Under the pieces are notes generated by a model that saw nothing but the letters and a program-made list of their open reading frames with translations, made no database searches and had not been told where the DNA came from. Below, one piece after another: positions 1 through 10,840 of a DNA stretch of 64,000 nt (positions are counted from its first letter, which is position 1; the number at the start of each line of letters is the position of its first letter). The DNA is from Capitulum mitella (lineage: Eukaryota; Arthropoda; Thecostraca; Pollicipedomorpha; Pollicipedidae), in NCBI GenBank assembly GCA_030062745.1, contig CP099840.1, positions 18,521,382 to 18,585,381 on the forward strand, in the 5' to 3' direction. The position numbers and the translations under genes are program-made.

Positions 1-252
1 GTCCGGACAAAATGGCGAAACGTAAAAATGGCGAATACCTTTTTGGCGAATGCCGGATGGCGAATGCTGAAGGGCGACATGTAAAAATTGCGACACGTTA
101 AAATGACCACTGGCCAAATGGTTCACCTTCGCGTTGTGCGCCATTTGGCCGTTCGTCATTTTAGCATGTCGCCATTTTACATGTCGCCATTTAGCGTTCG
201 CCATCTAGCATTCGGCAAAAAGGCATTCGCCGTTTTTGCATTTCACCACTAT
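1..252. mobile_element. Foldback element with arms made of about 20-bp degenerate repeats
   Basis: The left arm (about 11-120) and right arm (about 139-251) are inverted copies that can pair almost completely. The centre is TGGCCAAATGG paired with CCATTTGGCC around a 19-base loop. Each arm is built of degenerate repeats around ATGGCGAA-N-TAAA, about 15-20 bases long. This resembles Foldback-type or MITE-like DNA transposons. No target-site duplication can be read, since the left end may be cut by the window edge. The open frame inside it is not a gene. Confidence 0.6.
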
Positions 253-1042
253 ACCCAAGTACCCAAAAGGATGAAGAATACATTGGCGTTCGTTCCAATG
301 GACGCCCTGCACAGAATCCTGGACGGCAAAGCAGAGATCCCCGTTGAGAACCACTTCAGTCTCTCACAGTGTCTTTTTCAGCATTCTCATATATGACGCC
401 CGTTTTACGTATAGGCACATACTGATATCTCTTTAGGTCATGAATCGCTGTGCTTAGAGTCGATACAAACTCATCAACTGGCTGAACTACTTCAACAAGT
501 TCAGATCTGTCCGTCGACATTCATTGTTTTTACCTGATTTTAATGCAAAAGTCCACTGCGTTAAGCTGTTCCAGAAACTGTCACGCGTCGTTCCCTAGAG
601 CAGTACTCGCAGCGGTGCATCATGCATTCAGCTCTTGCACTGCATATGCATCTTTGAAAGAGGTCCTTGGATGCGACTCCACACACGCCCTGGGCATTAA
701 CCTGCAGCTTTGGTTTGTGGTGTTCTGGGTAAACACGAGTCACATACATGCCACCTACCTCAGCCAAGACTTAGTGCTGCAGACGTACACTAGCAGACGC
801 AATAAAGGATATTTCTGGATTCCTGCCATCGCTTTGAAACGTTTTATCAGTCACTCGCAGGTCTTTTTACACAAGCCTTTTCTACATCCTACCGTTTTAT
901 CCGTCTGAATTGCGCACTAGCAGGAAACCTTTTTCCATGGACTGGTAATACTGATGCCATCGGATTCTTAGAACGCAGCGAAACCTGCCACCGCGTTCAC
1001 ACCTCAGCTGCCTGCTTACTTTCACCATGCGATGCGATTTTT
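253..1042. other. Last visible intron of gene 1, no feature seen
   Basis: The sequence between the foldback element and the family 3 element is mixed-composition. The 121-codon open frame at 543-908 has no recognisable domain and no coding-like composition, so I leave it out. Confidence 0.4.
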
Positions 1043-2064
1043 TTAACACGTGCACTGGAAAGGGGTCTTTTTGTGCCCCCTTACCTGTTTTTTTTTAATA
1101 TCTCAAGAACGGATCCGGGCTGGTTGCTCCTACTTTGTGACATTTATAACAACCGAATAATCGTCGAATGAATGCAGAAAAATCGCAAATCGGCCGGACA
1201 TATTTGAAGTTTCAAGCATTTGAAGTCAGGCAAACGTGACGAAAACGACGGTTGTCACTGACAAATGGGAACTTTGTGAAAGAACTAGCGTTCTGCTTAA
1301 GACTATCGTTTGAACACAATCAGGCAATGTCATTCGGGCATAAATGATGGATGTACCAAGACCACAGCCAGGGTCAATAAGGGTCAAGGCCATCAAAGGT
1401 CAAGGTCAAACAGTTTGTGACCGGATCCAGATTTGCTTTGCAACATGTCAGTTTGTATGAAATATGCATTCAAAGGCCCTACTAAAACACATTTGGCACA
1501 TTGATACTCAAATGTTTATACACATATACATATACATACATACATGACTATCAACGCTGGAAGTGACCAAATGTACCGATGTTGGCTACCTTTACTGAAA
1601 ATACACCAAAAGATGCATGTTGCGCCCACATTTACTCTCAAACTGTCCAGTGTTGTTCAAAATCTGATCTGCAAAAGATGAAAAAATGACGCCATAGGTC
1701 AATGACCTGACATGATCCAGACGAACAATCCTCAGTCAAGACGTGAGATAAATGGAAGTTGTCGTATTCCACGTTTTAACGGCCAAACAAACACCCTTTT
1801 CCCGTTTCGTTCGAAAAGTTGTACGGAATGGCTTGTGTATACCGAGAAAGTGTCCAAAGTTGAACTTTCCACCCCGTTTGACCTCAAAGATATCGACTGA
1901 GGATCATGAAAACTGCACACAATGTAAATTGTTATATTCCCACCCTGCCCATGAAATTTCATATCCCTAGCTCTTTCCGTTGTCGAGATCGGAGGGGGAG
2001 CTCCTTTAGACCTCCCCATTCCAGTGCGCGTTAGTGCGAAACCCCCTTCCACTGCGCAGGTTAA
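1043..2064 (+). mobile_element. TTAA element, family 3, copy 1
   Basis: It begins TTAACACGTGCACTGGAAAG and ends CTTCCACTGCGCAGGTTAA. The ends are imperfect inverted repeats (TTAACMYGYGCASTGGAA type) flanked by TTAA, the target site of piggyBac-type transposases. It encodes no transposase, so it is non-autonomous. It is about 70-80% similar by eye to 29963-31428. It contains the perfect inverted nuclear-receptor site at 1696-1708 and other half-sites such as TCAAAGGTCAAGGTCAA near 1395. Confidence 0.65.
1696..1708. promoter_or_regulatory. Perfect IR1 nuclear-receptor palindrome in family 3 copy 1
   Basis: AGGTCA-A-TGACCT: two perfect half-sites inverted with one base between. This is the known consensus type for the ecdysone receptor/Ultraspiracle pair. 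The same 13 bases occur at the matching place in the other copy (31052-31064). Function is not shown. Confidence 0.4.
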
Positions 2065-3657
2065 AAAAGGCTGTTGTTTCAGCGATGGAGTGTTGAGACC
2101 AGGCCAGAATCTGAAGTTTGTGATCGTGATTCGCTGATGCGTTGAATGTGTCTTTAAAGTCTCTCATTAACTGCCCGTAAATATGAAAAATAAGCACTGA
2201 AAATGAGCAAAGAAACGAGAAAGCTCTCCATTAAAACTGCAATCCATGGAATGCATAAAATCCATTATCTCAGATGCAATATTTAGTTAACTGCTGATAC
2301 CGAGCTTGCCGTAACGCCCATGTGCGTACTTGCGAGCGGCATAAACGTCGGAACATCTGGGACGGTGCCCAAGTGACCCCGCCCCCTCCATACGCTCTAC
2401 CGCATATGGCGAGCGAATAATGAGTTAATGACGATGCTCATTGTTCTCAGCGACATGCTGGCATTTTGGACATGCTTCAGCATCTATAAACATAAAACAG
2501 CGCCATTTTGAATATGGATTATGTGCGCAAACACCTTAGGCAACATTTCAGTTATCCTTCACTTTGACCTGAATCGCTGGCCACATTTGAAGGCTTTCAC
2601 CTAAAAACGAGGTCACGAGGTCAGATCATATGCACCAAAAAAGACCCAAAGAAACGTAAAAACGGAAAATGCAAAGTTGAGTTAGACAATGCTTATTATT
2701 GCCATATGCGTTTTTGGACTGGTTAATGATTTTTCTACTATATTGGGCAATATGTCGGAACACTTCCCCAAAATCGTCACAATTCCGAAAAATATTCCGG
2801 TTCTAACTTACTTATCCAATACAGCTGATAAGTGATCATCCTTAAACCTGGGCACAAATTACCACCTGGACAAAATTTCATCAGTCTAACACTTTGGTAT
2901 GTTTTGCCCTAGTCGATTTGTCCTGGAACGCCCCAGGTGCGAAAAATATATCGATGACGAAAACGCGGAATCACAAAAATACATAGTCCGTTCTAAAGAC
3001 CAACACAGATCGGTGTATGCTGAAGAACGCGTATTACAGAATCGTTGTAATTTGGTCATTTTTCGTGAGTTCTTAAATAGCGTTCAAATCATATTTCTGT
3101 CATCATTTCCGCTGCAAAACCAGGCTTGTGCTGCACGAACGAAATATTTCACAATGAGAGGGGGCTTTGCATTTAAGACACAGAACGTACTTAAGTTATT
3201 AAATGGTCCAATATCTCTTATCAACCACCAGTCAGGCGTTACGCACATACTTCACCACAACCTGATAACTATCGATCCTCAGCCTGTTATTCGAACGCAG
3301 TGTGAAGACGTTAGTCACTCAAAACCGGCTTCAGAGGTATCGTAATCCATTCTAAGGTTCACAACATCTTTTGTTAACGAACAATGGCTCTGGATCGCAT
3401 TAAAATGCACGCATGAAGGATAGTAAAAAGGAACCACTGATAGCTATGGCTGCGCATAATATGGTACCTGACTCATCAAACATCCCACACCAGCACCTCA
3501 TGCAATTACATCCGGTTGTATTCAAACTTCCTTGTACGGAACCAGCTGAAACACCTAGATGATCAATGGTCAGTTATGTGTAATGGACAATGGACATAAT
3601 GAAAACACGCACGTTCGAAACAAATAAAGATGGAGAGCAAGAGAAATGAAGACTTAC
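2065..3657. other. Last visible intron of gene 1, no gene seen
   Basis: AT-rich intron sequence. The 148-codon frame at 2899-3345 on the plus strand has no recognisable motif and is probably chance. No thioredoxin-type exon occurs. Confidence 0.4.
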
Positions 3658-3789
3658 AGAACACAGCTGCGACGTATGGATTGCGCTCGATAATTTTGTC
3701 CAGCATCTCGTCCGTGATGTCCTCGATCTCGTCCGAGCTAACCTGACGAACCAACCAGGCCAGCACTTCCTCCTCGTTCATCAAGTCAC
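3658..3789 (-). CDS. Gene 1, exon 11: end of domain 5 and first half of domain 6 (gene continues off the left edge)
   Basis: This A-type exon has 132 bases, phase 1 at both ends, residues 537-580. It reads GDLMNEEEVLAWLVRQVSSDEIEDITDEMLDKIIERNPYVAAVF. The acceptor is CTCTAG before GTGACTTG and the donor is GTAAGT at 3652-3657. Its open donor requires at least one more B exon. None of the B-exon signatures (ELENIDDE, PTLVYFE) occurs in 1-3657 on either strand, so the next exon must lie beyond position 1 and this last intron is longer than 3.6 kb. The C-terminus of the protein, including any KDEL-type retention signal, is therefore not visible. Confidence 0.9.
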
Positions 3790-4486
3790 CTAGAGGGTAA
3801 CAAGGTCAGGCTCAAATCATACGGAAGCTGCCAGCGACAAGTGGTCCTGGCGACACAAATACTGCGTCACGTTCAGGAGTGTCGTTTTCCGTAAATGACT
3901 GGTGGGAACTCAGGCGAGGGACTGACGAGCTAACCTCCCCTCGAATGTAGGTTATCTCAACGGATCTAGCCCACTCTATTTTGACTAACGGGAACTTCAT
4001 AGCTTTTTTTGTTACTTTTTATGAATAAAAAACTGATATATGCCCAAGGTATATAGCTATACATACATATTCAGACAGACAGATATACGTATATACATAA
4101 GCATATACATGGATGGATAGGTGCTTTATTGCTCTATGCTTTATTTTATGCTTTATGGCTATCTCTTATCCATTGCGGCCATTCTTTTTGTTATTATTGC
4201 CTATTTCCCTCGCTGAAACCGGCAAAAATATTGGGAAGCCCAAACCAACATGGGAGGGGCGCAAATCAACATGGGGGAGGGGCAGGGCCCTCGCAAAGGA
4301 ATACAAATCGACACCCCTGGTCACATTGCTGTTTGCCAGGCATGCTAAAGGCATGCCTGGTTCTCAAATCAGGCATTCGTCTCAAACCTTCCCAAAGAAC
4401 TGCGTGTATTCATCGGAAAATTTGGCGTCATTTCACTGAGATCGAAACGATGCACATACCCGAGTCCATTATTTTCGGATACCCAC
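3790..4486. other. Intron 10 of gene 1
   Basis: A 697-base intron between exons 10 and 11. It contains a TATACATA-type simple stretch near 4050-4110 and the near-duplicate AACATGGGAGGGGCGCAAATC / AACATGGGGGAGGGGC at 4247-4285. Nothing else is seen. Confidence 0.5.
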
Positions 4487-4669
4487 CGTCGTACAAGCTG
4501 GGGATCTCATTCTCGAAGTAGACGAGCGTTGGCAGCTGTTCGATGCCATACTCGGTTGCCTCTTCCGGGTTGTCGATCTTGACGAAGACGATGCCATGCT
4601 CGTCGCACTCGTCGTCGATGTTCTCCAGCTCGTGCAACACCTTCTGCGACTTCTTCTGGCCCTTGTCAT
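4487..4669 (-). CDS. Gene 1, exon 10: second half of domain 5, active site lost
   Basis: This B-type exon has 183 bases, phase 1 at both ends, residues 476-537. Spliced it reads ALF-YDKGQKKSQKVLHEL. The cysteine positions hold Gln480 and Ser483 (QKKS). It continues with ENIDDECDEHGIVFVKIDNP, EEATEYGIEQLPTLVYFENEIPSLYDG. The acceptor is CCTTAG before ATGACAAGG and the donor is GTGGGT. The intron to exon 9 is 9.1 kb and holds a truncated family 1 element. Codon use in the exon (many GAG, AAG, GTC) contrasts sharply with the flanking AT-rich sequence, which supports it being coding. Confidence 0.9.
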
Positions 4670-7600
4670 CTAAGGGATAAGAGCGGTAAAGAACGTCTCC
4701 TCGATAAATACCGGGGAAGAGTTTGAGGTTGGAGCACGCCTGAGGCAAACATTTGGAAGGAAATGCGGGTATTCATAGCTGGCCAGTCCAATAACCTGCT
4801 CGCTGATCCTCATGCTTTGTGTTCTTTTGATAGCGTCTTTTATCATGTTTAGGTTATAACAGATTGGGAAGCATAAATTTCCTCAGAGATTACTCGACGT
4901 ATGAAGAGGGACGAAGAAGTGGAAAGTCTTATTCCGCTTGCTTTGTACACGAAAGCTGATCTAATGATGTTGTCGGAGTGTGCTACATGCGGGCCTCCAG
5001 CGAAATGTCCAAACGAATTCGAACGGTGATGGGTCATGCGAGAAAGCGGCTCTACCGACCCAAAATTTGAACTGATTCCGCTGCAACGGCCGGTTTTGTG
5101 CATGCGCACATCCACAGCGGCTGTGGTCTACATAGTCGAGGGAGGGGGCCGGTGCTAGCAGTCCCCTGTGCGCATCAAGACGGAGGCACGGAGGTCTGTG
5201 TAGGAGAACCGGTGTCTACGGGGGCACCAATCGACACCACCTCGAAATACTTACAAAACAGGACTGTTACATCGTCGTGCTGAGCTGGAAACAGACAGAG
5301 CGTGACGGAAACGTGTTCACGCCCCAGCACGACTGCACGTGGAGCGACCGATGCACGACCCACGAGAACACGACGTCACAGGCCAACACTGCATGTCTGA
5401 CATGTAATAATGGTGCATCACAGCCAAATTCCACTGCACGAGAATTCACGAGAGAATTCCACGCAACGAGAACAGAGCCATGCATCGACAAACACGCGTG
5501 CACGCACAACACGACACGCAAATGTATGATCTGCGGACTAATTTCCATGGCGTTTAATACGCCTACTAGTGTGTGGATGTGTGAGGGGGAGGCAGCCATT
5601 GCCCACCCCTCATGTTTCTTTTGTCAGTAACTTCCATGATAATAAAGTCAAAACGCAGAGCTTTGGCTTATTTTCTCTTGTATTCATAACACATCTGTTT
5701 TTTTGAAATTTTTAAGTCGGTTCATAATGTTAACCAAATTCTGCATATCCCCTTTGCATTAGCTAGTGTGTGCGGCATAACATTTCGCCTCAGTGCTTTT
5801 TGATCTTGGAAAACATTTTTGACCACGGGCCGAAATGTTTGTAGAAACCGTTTCGGACTGCAGCTGTTGCTGTGCAGGGGGCTGACATCGTCATAGCAAC
5901 TGCGTGTTCATTGTGGACCAGTGACGACATAGATCCCCGGCGTCCTTACAACTCTCAGTTGGAAGGCGCTTGTCGCATGTTGTTGGATGAACATTTAATA
6001 AGTTTTAACTCTTTTTGGTCAACCAAGCATATTTTTTCAGTGAATTGTGCGTGGCAGACAACGTCTGTACAGGTGTCGTTGCCGATTGCGTATAGCTGTG
6101 CGATGTTTAGGCAGTGTAAAGTTTTGCGACGTATGTGGACGTTCAGTGCAGGAAGATGGGTGTTGGAAATTGATGAGTTAGACTAAACGTTTCGTGCTGT
6201 TTTAATGCAATGTTATCATTCTTTGTGACATTGATTCCATGGTGTGGATGCACTTACTACGTCACTTCATTATAAGTAGAATTAAGTGGAATTAAAAGTT
6301 GCAACTTTGGCCTAGTTAATAGGCCTCAGGTGGGTGTTGTTTGGGCCATTCTGTTGTTTTACATTTGCATTTTAGCTGAACCGATTGGATGTAATCACTC
6401 AAAACAATGCGATAAACATGCGATTTAGATTTCATTGGTTTGCGTGATGTTGCAACATGTAATGTAATATGACATGATTGCCTTTGTTGTTAAGCAGCAG
6501 CAAAAATAAAGCTGTATAGTAGGACATTCTGCACCAGAGATATGGTGTGATGACTGGTCAGAATACTTAATATCTGGCACTGCCTGCAAGATATATGTTG
6601 CATGAAATAACTTGGCATCAGCTGCAGCAACCAGGAAGGTGGGACAAAACTGCTGAATCTGTGGCAGCACGCAAAGTATGTATTTCTTGTACTACGTTGT
6701 GGACAAGAAGTTTGCAGTATTCATGTATTGAAAGCCTGATTTGAACAAAGCACGCATGGGTGTAGCCATATCTCAGAAATTGGAGGGGGGACAATCTGAC
6801 TCAGAATCTTATTCTTTAATGGGAAATAACAAAAAAAGCTTATCAGACCAAAATTAAGGGACTTAAGTCTGTACGTCTGATATACTAAGATATACTAAGA
6901 TATACTGATAAGATATACTGATATACTAAAATCTGTACGTCTGATATATGCCTGATATACTGATGCACTTGCATAACATCATGTAGGAAGCAACGCAAAA
7001 GGTTTAAACAATTGCTATTATTTGATAAACGACTGTCGTCCGAACGTTATTTCTCAAGTGCGTGTTTACAAAGACTCCATACTAATAAACCCAACTAAAT
7101 GCAGAATGCTACAGTGCTTGTGACAAGCTCAGGGCAATATGCCAGTCAGGGTAATTCCGACTTGGAATTCCCTGAGCTTGAAAACTACGTCCAGCCACAT
7201 TTCTTCCAAATTGATCTAATATCCTTTGAAATGTTTGAGTAGAAGCATACTTTTGTGCAAGTTACAGTCATGACTTGGTAAAAAATACAGGCATGAAAAA
7301 TCGAAGACCATGGAAAAAAGTATTGCACGGCTATATTACACTATGATAGGGTTATACACAGTACATTATGATACACAATACACTATGATAGGGTTACACT
7401 ATAACTATTTTTAGCAGCGAAGATCGCGAGTTAAACTCCGGACATTTTATGAAGAGCTGATTGCAGCATTTTAATCCACTAGAATGGCAGTATTTTAGGT
7501 TGTGGACCAGTGTCGTCACGGATACAAGTCGAAGTGCCTAATGGCAATACCTTATATATAGGGCCTTGGTTGCTGTGTGAGCTTTGCTGCCACTTAATGT

Positions 7601-9604
7601 GGTGTTTAGTGATAAATGGCATAAGCGGTAGATGGCACCTGTCCGAAAAACTTCACGTTGGTGACGACGATGGTCAAAGATGGCGCCGACCCCTGAACCA
7701 AAATGTTTTACTACATGCGGGGTTTCTCGAAGCCTTCGGATCACCAACTCTGAAGTCCCTGAACTGTGTCCTCAAGGTCTTCTTCCCTGATGTCATAACC
7801 CACGTATGGTGGAAAGAATGGTTTTGATTTTCTTCCTATGTTTTAGCAGACAGCAGGATTTGGTAAAAAAAAAAAAAAACACACCACACTTGGGCCGAAA
7901 TAATTTCCCATGATCTTGGTTGCTGCTGAATTTCTGCCCTAGACCTTCGGTTTCGGTCAGAAATTGCAGCGGCGGCCTCGATCCTGGAAAACTGTTTTAC
8001 TGGTCCCGTGCGGTATTCTATATTTCACCGAAGTCCGGCGACGCCACGAGGTGGACCGCAAGGCCGATCCATGGCGCGGGCGGCAGTTTGCCGCACGTGT
8101 GTAGGGGGTCTAGGACGGGCGTTGAGAAACCGGTCAGCAGCAGGCTACAAAACTCTGCGAGAAATCAGTGTGATAAACTTGCAGTCTTAAGCGCATGTTG
8201 CCCAGGTTGAGTTAATTAAGGCTAGCCAACATCGGGGGCTTAGGAGCACCCAGAAGAAATGGGAAGGGGGAAGGAGGCGCAAAGATGTTTTTACCACGGG
8301 AACAATGCTAAATTTCCCAAAAAGTGTGCGGGGGGCATGGCATCCTGCGTTCCATTCCTAAGCCCACGGCCAGCGATGGTGGACGTGATGACCAGATCAG
8401 ATGATCAATATAAACCGTTCTTCCTTTCTTGATAAATATTCGTATGCTCTCAGCGCAGCTTTGCGGGGAATAAGTCCGTGAAGTGACTACACATACCCCG
8501 AACCACAAATGACGTGAATAACGGGGGAAACGATGAGTTACTAACAGATGGGGCAAAGACATACCCCCAGCAGTACGTGTAATTCCCAAGGCCATTAGCG
8601 CGCGTATTAAATGGATGGACCAACTCCGGCTGACTTTTCATAAACAGGCTTTTTTATCTGAAAAAAAAACATCTGATGACACCTGCAGTACTCATTTTTT
8701 CTACTTCGCACGTGATTAAGTAACAACCGCATTCTGCAGTCATCCAGCGATGCGCCGCAATACAGTCCTGCGCCAGCCATTTAACGGAAGAGTAAGCACC
8801 TTCGCAGTTGCGGTGTAGCGTCACGCAACAGCTGTAAGTAGGGTACGGCCGAATACGACACACGAGAAAACGGTGGGAAGTCGCTTTCAGCATCTGGAAT
8901 TGTACAGTTTTTGTTTATGATAAAAAACCGTGTGTTACATATTACCCTCTTAGGCTAGAGTCTTTCGGCTATCTCAGTTCTAAACAGGCGCGGAGGCGGA
9001 TCATTCCTTTAAGAGCGTCTGCATTACGTTCTTGATTCTTCTATAACATGGTTAACACGCATAAAAAAAGGTTTTCCACGGTTTTTGACAGTGCAGACAG
9101 CGGACATGTGGCAATTTTTCTGAAGAAATGGCACTGAAACAGTGAATTTTTGCCGTGGGGCAAAATAATAGAACATGTTATATGTGATAGTTATATGGTG
9201 AAAGGCAAGGGAAACCAAGAAAAGTACGAGTGGCACATGCGTAGTTTCTGCGTAATCAGTAAGATAATAAGACATCACAGACGAACGGCATGTGTCGTTT
9301 TCCCACGACCGACAACAGCTTCTAGAACCACAATGAAATGATTTCAGAAATAACCTGGTTAGCAAGCTAACAACAGGTTTACATGTCAGAGAATCAACTA
9401 GAAGGAAAACAAAATTTTGCACAGTTCTTTAGCCGGTTGGAAGACGCAGGAGGGCAACGCGAGAGACACCCTGGTTCAGAGGCACGCTGCCAAAAACTTG
9501 CGAACAAATACGAGCAACGAAGAAAGGAACCGACAAACACACATCCTGTTTACAGCAAACTGCACTGCACCGTAAACTGGCCGAGTAAGCCACGTTACAA
9601 TATT
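4670..9604. other. Intron 9 of gene 1, left part
   Basis: No exon is seen. Local structure: a stretch at 5290-5540 dense in CACGA/ACGAGA motifs, perhaps a decayed repeat element; TATACTAAGA/GATATACTGA short tandem repeats at 6880-6962; a duplicated CACTATGATAGGGTTA at 7338-7400; an A-run at 7865-7880. Open frames of 100-130 codons here lack coding composition. Confidence 0.4.
6880..6962. repeat. Degenerate AGATATACT short tandem repeat
   Basis: GATATACTAA, GATATACTGATAA and GATATACTGATATACT units follow one another, with CTGTACGTCTGATATA on both sides (about 6868 and 6932). It is a small intronic microsatellite-like tract. Confidence 0.6.
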
Positions 9605-10448
9605 TTAACCCGCCGTCGCCTGGGGGGCGATTGAACGTCCCGCTGAAGTTTCTCCAAAATTGCGAGAGAACAAAGAAACGCACCGCCACGAAACTTCGTG
9701 TGCCTTATACCTGATCATTTTTACATTTTATGTCGAAGTTTTGACCTCAGGTCAAGTCAGGTGCCCGACGTAGGATGTTGATAGGCCCGACGTAGGATAG
9801 GTAGGAGTCAGGTGCCAAGCGGATCTATGTCCAAAGAAGTTAAGCGCCCTGTAACCTTTTCGCAAAACATGATATCACAAAAATACTTTCGGGAATCAGA
9901 GAACATGAAAGATTAAGAAATCTAATATCTCAGATTTTTTCAATTTTTCGGGCTACTGGCCTAAGGTCAACCCCATTTTCAAGGCATCTCGTCGTTTTTC
10001 CGAAACTGACGAAATTTCTCGTAACATCTTTAGTGTGGGATGATGCAGACATGTAGTTACCGCCAATGGGCAAAGTATCAATGGCTTCCAGCCACTAACT
10101 TGAGGTCAGGGCACGAATAACTATTATGAGCCAAAATGCACCGCCGTCAAAATCAGTGCTAAACTACTCAGGACGGATAGAAAATGGCGGAACTGACTTC
10201 CACAGTTGCTAGTAATACCAGGAAACTCAAAAAGTTTCAAAAATTACATATTTTGGAAATGAACAGGCTCTTCAGAATAAAGCTCCGTCATTTGTGTAGA
10301 TTGGTAACTAATGAATTTTTCCGTAATTGGACCATGAGAAACCATCACAAGAACCGCTAGGATGAACATATATTACCTGATGCAGGCCAAACATATATGT
10401 CGCAAAAATAAACAAGCACTTAAATTACTTCCCGTTAATTTCATACCG
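9605..10448 (+). mobile_element. TTAA element, family 1, truncated copy
   Basis: It begins TTAACCCGCCGTCGCCTGG and runs parallel to the copies at 14694 and 36054 as far as TTTCATACCG (10448). The right end, including its inverted repeat, is missing, and unrelated sequence follows. It has no coding capacity. It shares the phrases CCTGTAAC-TTT-CGCAAAACAT and GACCTGAGGTC-type half-sites with the other copies. Confidence 0.6.
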
Positions 10449-10840
10449 CTCACAGAGAAATTTTGAGCATTCTCATGTTAACATTACACCATCTACCCGA
10501 TAACAAGAGTAACTATGGCTAAAAAGTGAGGTAATGTGAACACAGTGCGTACATATGGCCCGTAATTCAGGTTTCCTTACACTCTCACATGCTCACTTGA
10601 GATTTGCTGCTCTTAACACCACACAAAAAGTGTCACATGAGCATCCCACGTATTTTTAGACAGTAAAATGGGTTACAAGAGCATCCAGGGTGTTGGTATG
10701 AGCATTTGGTTGTGTACAGTGAGCAAATTTGCTCACACGATCCGTAGTTTGGTGTTGTGCTACACCATATGTGTATTCTGAGCACTGACAAGCTCACCTA
10801 AACTTCATAATGGTGAAGAAGTACGGCTGAGGTGTACAAA
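10449..10840. repeat. Region of spaced GAGCAT/CTCAC motifs, possible foldback remnant
   Basis: From the point where the family 1 copy breaks off, motifs such as GAGCATTCTCATG, TCACATGCTCACTTG, CATGAGCATCCC, AAGAGCATCC, ATGAGCATTTGG and GTGAGCAAATTTGCTCAC recur every 20-30 bases in both orientations. This is the same style of design as the two foldback elements of this window, but I cannot define its ends. Confidence 0.35.

Noticed and set aside
5277-5630. A 117-codon cysteine- and threonine-rich frame that could pass for a secreted peptide
   Set aside because: There is no signal peptide, the minus strand is open over the same stretch, and the CACGA-rich composition explains the residue bias.
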